Positions 21,701-32,500 of a stretch of DNA of 64,000 nt are shown here, piece after piece. This DNA is from Persicaria tinctoria (Eukaryota; Streptophyta; Magnoliopsida; Caryophyllales; Polygonaceae). The stretch covers positions 38,755,392 to 38,819,391 of the forward strand of contig JBANSL010000002.1 of NCBI GenBank assembly GCA_037127255.1. Direction: 5' to 3'. Positions within the stretch are counted from its first letter, which is position 1. The number at the start of each line of letters is the position of its first letter. A model generated the notes under the pieces. That model was not told the DNA's origin, made no database searches, and was given only the letters and a program-made list of their open reading frames with translations. Position numbers and translations under genes: made by a program.

Positions 21701-21957
21701 TAAAAGTCATCCGCTGTAATATTATCAAATTGTAAAGTTAAATCCTCAATTTTAGAGGAAAGTTTAATAAAGAGTTATTTTTATTTTCCAAGTCTTCCGC
21801 TATTTCTATTTATTTTACATATCATTATTTGTTATCATCTTGTTTATGGGAGCATGGTTGCATGTCCCTATAAGCCTAAGGTGGTTACGAAGACATTAAA
21901 GTCTGAGTAATCACTGGCGCTGTGGCATTCCCTCGGGTTATAAAAGGGGGTGTTACA
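18770..21957 (+). mobile_element. Solo LTR, 3,188 bp, flanked by GTTTT duplication
   Basis: It begins TGAAATACCCC at 18770 and ends GGGGTGTTACA at 21957, near-inverted TG/CA termini. It is flanked by GTTTT at 18765-18769 and 21958-21962. The large size and TGTAACACCCC-type end resemble Tekay/Del chromovirus LTRs. It contains a 75-bp tandem duplication at 20899-21048 and a 52-bp spaced duplication near 21119-21215. There is no internal gene region, so unequal recombination between two LTRs probably left this copy. Confidence 0.85.
20899..21048. repeat. 75-bp tandem duplication in the LTR
   Basis: Two nearly identical adjacent copies, starting CGTAGAGAAATGTTAAACTA at 20899 and 20974. The visible difference near the end is GGCCGG versus GGCCAG. 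Confidence 0.95.
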
Positions 21958-22269
21958 GTTTTAGAGCCATCAAGAGATTCTCAGTTACTACTTCGAGGCA
22001 ATGGCAAACCCAATCCCACGCGCCCCCACTCAAGTTCGGGCATCACAACGGCAACTGTGATATACTTTGGTGTTCAATGTTAGGGAGTTTATGTATTTCA
22101 GATATGTTTGATGTCATGCACTCTAGTTAAGAAAATGTTTATTCACTAATTTTATGCTCTACTCAAGTTTGAAAGCAAAATACATATATCTATTTGATAA
22201 CAAGAAATCTGAAATAGTTTAACATAAACTTCTCAATCTGATATATTATGATATACTCTATCGCCGTCC

Positions 22270-25200
22270 TGGTGTCCTGAACGATTGGGATCAGCACGTC
22301 GAAGGTTGAGGTACTCTGCCATCCTTGTATTGAATGGTGCATCCTAACCGTTTACGCTCTGGTGGTGGAAATGATCCCATTCTGGAGTTTTTGGAGGGAT
22401 CGGTGAGTCTGATCGAAGCCATACCTATTTAATTTTTTATGAAATACAGTAATTAACATTTGATACAATGTGTAGGAATAGTAATAGTAAGGGTGGAAGT
22501 TCACTAACCGGTACCCAGTGCACTCCGCCAATCAACTCCATTGAAATAATATCTGTCGGCGGCCTTGCGGTCGTTGTAGGTGCCATCATCGGGATACATG
22601 TATGCGGACCACCCTTGCTAAGGACGACCACAATAAGTTGATATCGTGTCGCGGCTGCCAAAGGAACCATCGGCGCCTCCATCCACCTCGTCGGACTACA
22701 TTGATCGGGATCCTTGATGTCAACATTATCGATAAGCCCTTCAATATCGTTCAACATCGATGCCGCTTGATACAAATCCTTGTTCTTACGCAGCTCATCA
22801 GCCATCTCTTGTCGGACCCTCATATACTGGTTCTCCCCATATCCAAGCAACACTGCAAGCGTTCGATACCCACAATGCCCATCCGAACTTACATTTTGAA
22901 CGCGATCAACATAGCGTGGGACAAACCAGTCCACATGGACGAACAAAAATGTCGTGGGATCAAGTGTCATTGGCTCACCTCGACCGCTTCGACGACCTCG
23001 ACCACTTGGACGACCTCTCAGGTGGCTGACCGTCGCACTGCATGCTCAAGTGTCGTTGGTTCGCGCATCATTGATCGCCTCCCTGTTGGTCGACCTCTAG
23101 GATTTCTTATAGGTGGTGTTGTCATATTAGTTTCTCCGGGATTCTCTATGTCCATGAAAGCAATGGCAAGAAATTTAGCTTGTTGAGGAGTGAGATCATC
23201 TGCCTCAAGCCTTCTCTTCAACCTGAGCAACGTTAACCTGGTCTGGTCTATATCTTCCACAGGTTCGCTGCCCTCCTCTGCCATAATAGGTCCACTCCAC
23301 ATCACTTGCCTCCAGAAGGGATGATTTTGACTCGAGCTTATCGGCGTATAGGTGGATATGGCTTGTAAAAATTCATGAACACATGGCACGCCATACACAT
23401 CTCGCCAATACCTGTCCCGACAGACCCCATCATCAGTGGGTCTACCTATCACCGTGGTGTAATTGTTGAGCAATAATTTGAAGCACTTAGCTATCACCTT
23501 CATAACGAGGGGAGCCAATAGTGGGTTACTAGAAACACTCCTAAGAACATTCATGCGTGACATCTCAAGGGAACCCTTTATTTGCTTGATCTGCCCGTTG
23601 ACCATTCTGTTGATGCACTTGACCACGTGTTCAAACCCCCCTATTGACGTGTTCAACATATCCTTCAGCTTCCCGTGCTGCAACTCACAACTGCATGGTT
23701 TTCAATAGGTTGTCGGTTAAACATCTATTTATCCAAAATAATATTCATACGTAATTCACTAGTACAAACATCTAAAACACTTACCAGTTATTTGTTCTAG
23801 TCCCAAAGTGAGGATAGCAATCAACCCAAGCTCTAACAAGTGCCTCCTTAAAGTCCTTGAGCCAAGTGGTTTCAAGGTATTCCATGAGGCTCCAACGTCC
23901 TTCCCACTTGATCTGCATTGATTGAAGACGTCGTTTGTAGCTTAATTCTTATGTCGACTCTACCAAGGCATAACAATCACGGACAAACTCATTTTCTTTA
24001 GTTTTTGATCGTGTGATCTTTGCCTTCACTTCGATATTTGACATTACATGCCACCTGCATAATAAATGCTTCACGATTGAGAACACTTCCTTGATGGCTT
24101 TGATTACTGCCAACTCTCGATCTGTGACAATCACATTTGACATTCTATGTTTACAAAGATCTCGGAGCGTCTGCATCACCCAGCTGTAGTGATCTGTGGT
24201 CTCTTTCGTCATGAATGCAAATGCTATCGCAAATGTTTTTTTTTTGTGCTAGTGAACCCAACTATTTGCAGCAATTGCATCTTATACCTACATGAAAGGA
24301 AGATAGTCAATAAATCATGAGCAACTAATTAGACAAAATTTAAATCTATTTGTACAATAAATAAATAAAAAAGGATACACGTACTCATTGGTCTTGTATG
24401 TTGCATCCATCATGATGACGTAGGGAAATAACCTCCATAAATGTTGTGAGTCTAGGTGAGAAAACATTAAATCACTCAAGTGATTAGACCCGTGCACTCT
24501 ACGTACGAAGAAATCGTACTGCTTTCCTTTGAGTGAATGCAATGCTTGTTGTATATCTCCACGACCCTCCGCCTCTACCCTCTTCATCTTCTGAACAGAG
24601 TTGTACACTTGACGGATACTCGTCACACATTGGGAATCTTCATCTTCAATGATACTCAACAACTGTCGAGGTTTTAACCCAATCATTGCACCGCGTCGTA
24701 CCTTATGATGCTGTTTATCAGTCAACCTTCCGGCAAAGGTATGTCCATACAAGTTATCCGGAAGATTATGGTTGTGAGAACCACATATAACAAACATTCT
24801 CCATTTACCTGTCTTGTACTCACGAGCCTCGAGCTCAAATGGACATCCAATTTTCTTCGATGGTTTCTCTCGGTGTGATGATGGTGGAAAATCCTTATCC
24901 ACATCGTCCGCATCTCTAGGATAGCCATAGTACTCGCAAACCAAACGAAAGACACCTAACTCGTTTCGCTTGTTCTTCCAAGACCTATGAGTTATTAACA
25001 CCATATTTCTAATTCTACCCATAAAACGAGCCCACTCCTTTGCGTTCTTGGAGTCAAAGAAATATCCATCTATCCGAAACATATCTTAATAATTGGTACT
25101 CTCTTCTAGAGAAAAGTCGGCGAGATCCTACAATTCGAAACATATTGATGATATAATACACACACATTGAAAACAAAAACATTCAAAACATATAATCCAT

Positions 25201-25644
25201 CCGTTTCATAATACATTGTCACCTCACTTTTTTAAAAAAAACATCATTATTCTACTAACTTTTTCACAAATATTATTATTTTTATATACCCACTACACAT
25301 TTTAACCAATTATAATATTTTCAAAAGTAAACAATACACAAAACAATACAAATTATTAAAATCACCTACCTATAAAATATCTAACATCATCTAATTTGAA
25401 GCAAAAATTACCATCTAATTAAAATACCCAAGTATTGTGAAATCGATAGAGTAGATGTTAAATAAATCTCTCTAATATTGACATATACAGCTATATATTC
25501 AAAAATATTGGAAACATGGAAGATATATACATGAGATTTTAGTACAATCGTATTTAGACTTACATCGACATGAGTTAGAAGTTCTTGCGGATTGCTGTAA
25601 TCGTATGGGTTGAATGGTAGATCATCTTCAACTGGCGACGACAT
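22270..25644 (-). pseudogene. FAR1/MULE transposase with SWIM and OTU protease domains
   Basis: Exon 1 25644-25562 (MSSPVEDDLPFNPYDYSNPQ, donor GTAAGT). The FAR1-type DNA-binding region is 25082-24390, then the MULE core: VIMMDATYKTNE, an intron, VTDRELAVIKAI and LLCRWH (24212-23949). An SWIM-type GVPCVHEF occurs at about 23380. An RG-rich linker leads to an OTU-like cysteine protease: SSDGHCGYRTLAVLLGYGEN (catalytic Cys) and GGVHWVPV (His), 22970-22437. The gene model runs to about 22270. It is broken by a stop before the FAR1 part, a 10-A run that shifts frame at 24236-24245, a stop after LVEST (about 23949), a shift at about 23020 and a stop in the tail. It is a transposase, not a host deubiquitinase. 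Confidence 0.8.
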
Positions 25645-25706
25645 ATGGAGAAATTTAGGATCTTCGAAATATTAGAGGTGTCAAAATTTTCATATTTGTG
25701 ACCTAA

Positions 25707-26875
25707 GCATGCCCAACAGATTCTCCAAAATTTCTTCAAAATGGAGAATCAAAATTCATTTTCCCTAAAAAAAATTTGTGTCAATTCCAACAGCTTCCCA
25801 ATTTTGGAGAATTGTAAATTATTTTTTAATTTTAGATTAAATTTTAATTGAAATTTAATGTACTTCACATTTGAGATGAAACTAAGAAAAAAAAAAAGAG
25901 TCGTTCAATTGAGGCCCTGCAGTTGCAACCTATCGACAAGGCACCCACAACCGGGATCAAGCAGACATATGAGCCGATCGAGAGAAACCTCAAGCAGATT
26001 TCATAGGGGTCTCGTTTCCTACCATCTCGTTTTGTCTGCGTGATTTTGTAGGTAGGTGTGAATTTGACAAACGGAGACTGTAAATTGAAATAAAAAATCG
26101 ACATTGAAACTCAAATAAGAGTGAATTGAGATTCCCAATTGAAATTCAAATGAGGATTGACACTTGCCCGCAGTAGAACCTGTGATTGGACTCTCAAACT
26201 TTTAAATGCATCACAACTATCTAGTTACAAACAGAAAAGACTAGTTACAAATAGAGATTTTCTATGAGGAATTTTATCTGCGGGGCTACTCAACTATCTA
26301 GAACTCCAAAACAAGTGGCAAAATTCCTATTAACAGTAAGGAACCACAAGGATTGCAATCAGATTTACAACCCAGTAACAAAAGAAAGCAAGAGGTAGGC
26401 AGAGAAATTATCAACCCGTGAAAAAGTCGGATTAACGATTGCAATCAGATTAGAAAGACCTGATCGAAGGAACCGTTGCAGCGGAAAAAAAAAGAGGAAG
26501 ATCTTCTTGAAGCGACAGTTCTGACGACTATTTTCAATTGAATCAAGATGGCGAGGAAGAAATTGAATGTGGTGAATAGGCGGAACAATTGTGGTGTTAA
26601 AGCGAAATTACGGTGGCGACTGGACGACGAGCAAAGGCGAGGAGAGAAACCATGGATGCGGCCTCAATAAAACCTGTTGAACTAGGGAGTTTGAACGTGG
26701 GAAAGAGGTTCTGCAAAAAATTTGGCGTTGCTGCAGATATGGGGAAGAAGCCCTATTATTCCTTCTCAATCCCTATTTTGGAGAATGGGTTGGGGAATCT
26801 GTTGGATTAAAAATAGGCCCAATATTCTCCAAAAACCCAAAATTCTCTAAAATAGGGAATCCCTTGGGCATGCTC
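25707..26875. mobile_element. Non-autonomous TIR element, 1.17 kb, TAA target
   Basis: Left end GCATGCCCAACAGATTCTCC, right end (reverse) GAGCATGCCCAAGGGATTC, with TAA at 25704-25706 and 26876-26878. Subterminal CTCCAAAAT words repeat inside both ends. The TIR style and 3-bp T-A-A duplication suggest a PIF/Harbinger-type MITE, although the TIR is imperfect. Short frames inside carry no domain. A relative's right end is at 9470-9665. Confidence 0.65.
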
Positions 26876-27000
26876 TAAACACGCATTGTATATATAGAGA
26901 TCGTCATCTTTTATTATTGGAAAAAAATATACCTATTGGCATTTATCTCCAAATATATCTAAACACATTAGAATTGAATGAAGGGGAAATCTCGTGAAAA

Positions 27001-29568
27001 ATGAAAACCCTAATCTCTCAAACTACGCGCCCAACGCGCCTCTTACTTCCCCTTGGCCTCCCCAGCCCCGCCGCCCCGAATCTCACAATCTTGTGCCCAA
27101 AGTGCCATCTGCATACCGGTACTAATCAACACCGCTTGCTCCGATTGTCACCGGAGGTATCTGTTCCCACTCAAAGCCACAAAAAACCTCAGGGGGTTGC
27201 TCCTCCCTGTACTATTTCGACCCCTAAAGCGTCGTCGGCCTCAAATCAAAGCGATTTCAACAAAAATCAAACAAAGCAAAGTATATGGAAGTCCGATTCA
27301 GTGAATCGTATCTTTCTCCAAGGCCGTGTACCTCTCTATAAGCGTTTTAGGAGGTTGATTTGGCTTGTTTTCTGGCGTCCTCGGGGATACAAGTATGTCT
27401 GGGGCGGCGCTTCTGGGCTAGGGCGGTTGTTCTTCTTCTTCGGGGCTGTCGTTGGTGTCCGTCTTCGCTCGTTCGGATGCAATTTCCCTTGCTTCCGGGT
27501 TCTATTCCTCCATCTTGATCTCTACTCTTACAATCTCTACCTGTTATTACCACCTGCCTTTGGCTTTCATATCAATTTCTGGAGTTTAACCTTTAATGTT
27601 TATATTTCTGGATCCAATTTGTTATTATTCTTTATGATGGAATCTTTTTTTGGCTTGATCTACCGCCACAATCAGGTTTACCCCCCGCACCAGGGCTCTC
27701 TGAAGAACCTTCTGTCTTTCACTTTGCCAGTGAGTTTCGTTCTTCAGCTGGCTTTGGCCTTGTGCCGTGGCTCTGATTGGAAATTTTTCTGCTATGCAAC
27801 TTACTTGGCTATCAACCAGGCTCACTATACAAAATCTTCACCTTTAGCCTTACCGGCACAGAATATTATTCACCCTTTCTTCTTGGTTGCATTCTTTATG
27901 TACAAGATAATTCTTCGTTTTCGGATCGATAGACGCAACATGACCAAACCTGTGTTTCACTCTATCTTCTTGTGTTGGCGCTTTTGGTTTTCTCGTCTTT
28001 CTCGCAGGTTTCTGTTTCGGAGCTGTCCTGTGGTGCCTATGGCGGCCTGTTCCTCTATTGTTGCTCAATACAGGCACTTGCTGTTCGGTTTCAGGTTGGT
28101 GACTTGTGGGTACTCGCGAATCCGCCAGGCTCTTCTTCAGCTGTGCGTTGTTGGACTTAGTCCTTCACAGCCTTGGAGTGGTTGCTTCCTTCACTCACAT
28201 TACCAAGAGACTACTGCTTACTTCTATGGCTCACAAGCCTTGTATTACCATTGTCAAAATTCGTATAAGCCTTACCGGGCACAACTCTTGCACAAATTCT
28301 ATTCTAAACTTGGGCTAAACAGCACTTGTTGCAAAATTAAGCGCATCTTAAGTGTTTCGTGTACTCCACATTTGCCTTACCAACTTGAGGACTTGTACTG
28401 TAAATGCTACTTTCAGTCTACTCCTTTATTGCAATATATACACCAATTTTCTTCATTTTGGAAGGAATTTGTAATCCACAAATCAATCGAACAACACACT
28501 GGGTTGTTGGATGATATGTCCTACAACTCGATTCGCTCTTTCTTACTACAATTGCATCTTTACAACAACTCTCTACCTTGTTGGTCTACCGTCTCCTTAC
28601 GCATTCTACCACAATTACCTTCTCAAAAGAGGTTGATAACCAAGGACCTATTACCCTCACAAGGGCAAAATGTTCTACACTTACAATGTATTTGTACGTT
28701 TCATATAAAGTGGAACCTTACCTCAATAGGCATTATTGGGTGCTGTAATTCAAGTTATTATTATGTTTATCTTTTATATCCTAACAACTTTTCCGTGTGG
28801 ATTTACCACAATTTTATTATATTGATTTGCTTAATCACAACAATAAATCACCAAGATTATATCCATCTCTTTAATTTGCTCTACTCTCACTTGAAATGTA
28901 GTCCTAAGGATTATATAACTCTTTTCAATTTGTCTCTTCCAACAAACAAATTCAAGTATAGGACATGGATGTCCAGTTCATATTCACGGCTCACCCTCAG
29001 TGGTCGAGTTTTGGTGCTCCTTGGGGCTCACATCCCTATTCACGATCACTACTTGGAACGTGGTGCTGCATTTTATTATAATCTTTGGTTTGTGTTGTGC
29101 GCCACTGCAGTTTCTATGGCTACTGTCTACTGGAGTTGCACCTCCCTTCTTTGCAGCAAGGTCGGTCGTGGCGGTTTTTTGCTGCTGCTGTATGCTTGCT
29201 TCCTCCCTTGCTGTAGTATATTGGACTCAATCAAATTTGGCTCACAAGCCTTCAAAGACGACTACCAAAAATTCTTATTCATAAGGGTCACACAAGACCG
29301 AGCTACCAAGCTAAGCTTCTCACAAAAACCTTTTAGCACTTCATGGTCTTACAGGGTGTCTGCCACAACTTTCTATACTTTCAAGAGCATCGGCTCTATT
29401 CGAGATCGAGCATACAAACAATGTTTATATACCCTACCATGGAACAACATTGCATTTGGACTATATATGTTCGTCGGACACACAATCATGTATTTGGTTA
29501 CCTACACTCGGTCTGACCAAGCCAGCTATCGATTAGTACAAACAGATCACCTTCAAAGGTTTTTATGA
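27001..29568 (+). CDS. LINE ORF1, 855 aa, unconventional hydrophobic protein
   Basis: The ATG at 27001 is preceded by an in-frame TGA six bases upstream, so the start is well placed. The frame is open for 855 codons and ends at TGA 29566-29568, overlapping the ORF2 ATG by four bases (ATGA). The usual plant L1 ORF1 parts (DUF4283/RRM-like domain, CCHC knuckle) are not visible. The product is rich in Leu, Tyr, Phe, Cys and Ser, with hydrophobic runs such as GRLFFFFGAVVGVRL and NLYLLLPPAFGFHINFW and one CPKCHLH near the N-terminus. Short similar segments recur inside (PLALPAQN, PYRAQLLH). Its function is unknown. It could be a real protein or a frame kept open for translation into ORF2. Confidence 0.6.
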   Translation: MKTLISQTTRPTRLLLPLGLPSPAAPNLTILCPKCHLHTGTNQHRLLRLSPEVSVPTQSHKKPQGVAPPCTISTPKASSASNQSDFNKNQTKQSIWKSDSVNRIFLQGRVPLYKRFRRLIWLVFWRPRGYKYVWGGASGLGRLFFFFGAVVGVRLRSFGCNFPCFRVLFLHLDLYSYNLYLLLPPAFGFHINFWSLTFNVYISGSNLLLFFMMESFFGLIYRHNQVYPPHQGSLKNLLSFTLPVSFVLQLALALCRGSDWKFFCYATYLAINQAHYTKSSPLALPAQNIIHPFFLVAFFMYKIILRFRIDRRNMTKPVFHSIFLCWRFWFSRLSRRFLFRSCPVVPMAACSSIVAQYRHLLFGFRLVTCGYSRIRQALLQLCVVGLSPSQPWSGCFLHSHYQETTAYFYGSQALYYHCQNSYKPYRAQLLHKFYSKLGLNSTCCKIKRILSVSCTPHLPYQLEDLYCKCYFQSTPLLQYIHQFSSFWKEFVIHKSIEQHTGLLDDMSYNSIRSFLLQLHLYNNSLPCWSTVSLRILPQLPSQKRLITKDLLPSQGQNVLHLQCICTFHIKWNLTSIGIIGCCNSSYYYVYLLYPNNFSVWIYHNFIILICLITTINHQDYIHLFNLLYSHLKCSPKDYITLFNLSLPTNKFKYRTWMSSSYSRLTLSGRVLVLLGAHIPIHDHYLERGAAFYYNLWFVLCATAVSMATVYWSCTSLLCSKVGRGGFLLLLYACFLPCCSILDSIKFGSQAFKDDYQKFLFIRVTQDRATKLSFSQKPFSTSWSYRVSATTFYTFKSIGSIRDRAYKQCLYTLPWNNIAFGLYMFVGHTIMYLVTYTRSDQASYRLVQTDHLQRFL

Positions 29569-32500
29569 ATATATGCACCTGGAACTCACTCGGCATCCGG
29601 AGCCGTAACTTCTGGACTAACGTTGATATTTTCTGTCAAAATAATAAAATTAATGTTCTGGCCCTTTTAGAGACTAAAACTGATAAGGTCCCAGCAGAAA
29701 ACACTCTGCGTAAGTGTGGATTTTCCAATGTTGCTTTTGATCCGGCCATCGGATTCTCTGGGGGGATTTGTCTTCTATGGAAGGATATCCCTGCCTCACA
29801 AGGATCCATTGAACTTATTGCGGTTCATCACCGTTTTATTCATTTTAACTACTCAGATTATGCATCTAGGCGATGTTTTGCTGTGCTTGTGGTCTATGCT
29901 CCTCCGGATGAGCGCCGCAAAGCAGCCTTCTGGGAAAGGATCTCTTTGTACGTTCAGACACTTGTTATTCCCTTCTGCATTATGGGAGATCTAAATGAAA
30001 TTGCAACACCGGCTGACAAACTGGGCGGAGTCGATCCTTCGCCGTCGCGTTTTACACGCCTACTTGACTTAAAGAACAAACTTTCTCTCTTAGAAGTTCC
30101 TTCCACAGGTGGCCAGTTTACCTGGCAACGTAAATCAAAAGATGTGGTTATTTGCCTAGAAAAGCTTGATCGTCTTCTTATACACGCGGATATGCTTACC
30201 ATCTTTGATTCGATTCGTACACAGATCCATCCCTTTACTAGATCTGATCATGCTCCGATCTCCACGGATTTTCGTCACAACATCCAGCCTAAGAATAGGC
30301 CATTTAAGTTCGAAATGGCGTGGGCAGCCAGGGCTGACTACATAAATTTAGTTTCGCAAGCCTGGAGAGTTAACCCACAAGGTTCCTTAATGTTTAAACT
30401 GCTTCGTAAGGCTAAAACACTTAAAAATCTGTCCAAAACATGGCATAAGAACACTGTTCGCAATATTCATAACCAAATACTGGTCACAGACAAAAAGCTT
30501 CTGGACTTACAGGCGTCCATTATATCCAACTATAATTACAAAGATGTTCAAATCCTAAAACAATTACTCAACAAGAGGGAGCGGATGCTTGACTTTCACC
30601 GCCGCTATTGGAGCCAACGAGCTAAAGTGAAACATACCAAACTGAATGACTCAAATTCTGGCTACTTTCATAAGATAGCGACTTCAAAAAGAGGCAGGAA
30701 AATGATCAAATCTATCATACTTCCCGACGGAGAGACCACGTCCGATTTCCATACAATCCAAGAAGAATTTGTCCGCGATTTCAAATCACGGTTCAGAGCC
30801 TCGTCGGCCACGATTTCAAACCTGACTCCGGACCTAGCGGTCATTCCAACATTAGTTTCCCAAACGGACAACGATATGCTATCGGCACCTGTAACTAACA
30901 ATGAGATTAAAGCAGCGGTGTTTTCCATGGGACCGGAAAAGGCTCCGGGCCCTGATGGATTCCCTGCGGGTTTCTACCAAAAATTCTGGCCTACAGTAGG
31001 CCCCTCTGTAATCAAAGCCGTCAAAGCTTTCTTCACCAGCGGCACGATTCTGCGCCAGATAAACCATACTTTCATTACTCTGCTACCTAAATGTGATGAT
31101 CCGACTGCAGTAAACCACTATAGACCGATCAGTTTATGCTCTACTATTTATAAAATCATAGCAAAAGTCATTTCAACAAGATTGACCAAAATTTTCGAGA
31201 AACTAATACACCCTCTACAGGGAGCTTTCACTAAAGGTAGATCAATTCAGGACAATATCCTGATTGCTCACGAAGCATTGCATTCGTTTCGGCTGAAAAA
31301 AGGCAAAATGGGCATGGCTGCGATTAAATTAGATATGGAAAAGGCCTATGATCGTATCGAATGGCCCTTCTTATTCCAAGTTTTTATCAAAATTTGGCTT
31401 CAACGACCTTTTCATAAACCGAATAAAAGAATGTGTCACAACAGTATCCTACTCGGTACTCGTCAATGATGAACCAACCACAGTATTTCAACCAACTAGA
31501 GGTTTGAGACAAGGAGACCCACTCTCCCCTTTTCTATTTATTCTAGCTTCTGAGGTTTTAGCCAGAACCTTACATTGCCAAGGTCTTGCTAGCAAGGACC
31601 TTGGTATCACATTCGATAAACCGGGTATTAAGGTTCCCTTCCTTGCTTTTGCTGATGATATTCTCATTTTATGTAAAGCTTCCCATTCGGCTTGCACTTC
31701 TGTACTGTCCATAATCGATAGATACTGCTCAATTTCGGGTCAAAAGGTGAATCTGCGCAAATCCAGCTTCCAAGTATCTCCAAATACTACCAATTCCGCT
31801 ATTACTTCTATTATCGGTGTGCTTGGTATACCCCAGGCGAACAATTTCGACAAATACTTGGGTTGCCCAATCGTTAATGGCAGAACTAATAAGGATACCT
31901 TCGCCGACGTAGTTCTGAAAACCAAAAGCCAACTCACTAAGTGGAAAGCTTCGAATTTATCCGCCGAAGGGCGACGGGTGCTTATCAAAGCAAACCTAAG
32001 TGCCAAACCAATTTTTCTTATGCAAGCCTTTCTACTGCCTTCCCATATTCTTCATGAGCTTGACAAGGTGTATAGACAATTTTTTTGGAACAAAACATCG
32101 GCAGCTCCACCGCTGATTAGCTGGGACAAAATCTGTGCGGACACATTGAAAGGTGGTTTGGGGATTCATAAGGCAGAGTCTATGAACATAGCTCTGCAGA
32201 TGAAGCTCCTCTGGAAAATCATTTCTGAACAAGATAACATCTGGGTTCGTGTTATTTCTCTAAAGTATCTTAAAGGCAACGACTTATACAGCTACAACAA
32301 AAAAGGTAACACCTCCTGGCAATGGTCACGCCTTATGTCAATCAGGCCGCAGTTCCTCCCCGCACTTCAGTGGCGTGTCGGAAATGGGGAAACCATTGAT
32401 TTTTGGTCCCATAACTGGGCTTTTCAGAACCCATTGAGCGCCAAAACACTTAGACCCATTCCGGATACCCTCAAGGGTGTTTCGGTTGCTCACTTTATCA

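Larger units (their letters stand above)
17143..22060 (+). pseudogene. Plant mobile domain (PMD) gene, split by solo LTR
   Basis: Exon 1 is 17143-17241 (MTSKMKKVASSAMGWLRGD, donor GTAAGT). After an intron, an Arg/Pro/Ser-rich segment is open at about 17895-18200, then shifts frame into the domain at about 18160-18636. That domain carries MPDRVLRQFGHVQNIP and YEGYLVTPDYMEWFSRHGHP, patterns I associate with the aminotransferase-like plant mobile domain of MAIN/MAIL-type and transposon PMD proteins. A last exon appears to begin near 18712, is cut at 18769 by a solo LTR, and resumes after 21962 (SHQEILSYYFEAMANP), ending TGA at 22060. It converges on the MULE-OTU gene. The frameshift and insertion make it non-functional. 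Confidence 0.65.

Noticed and set aside
22437..22970. OTU domain as a stand-alone host deubiquitinase gene
   Set aside because: It follows a transposase and SWIM-like motif on the same strand with linker sequence between, and the whole unit is riddled with transposon-like decay.
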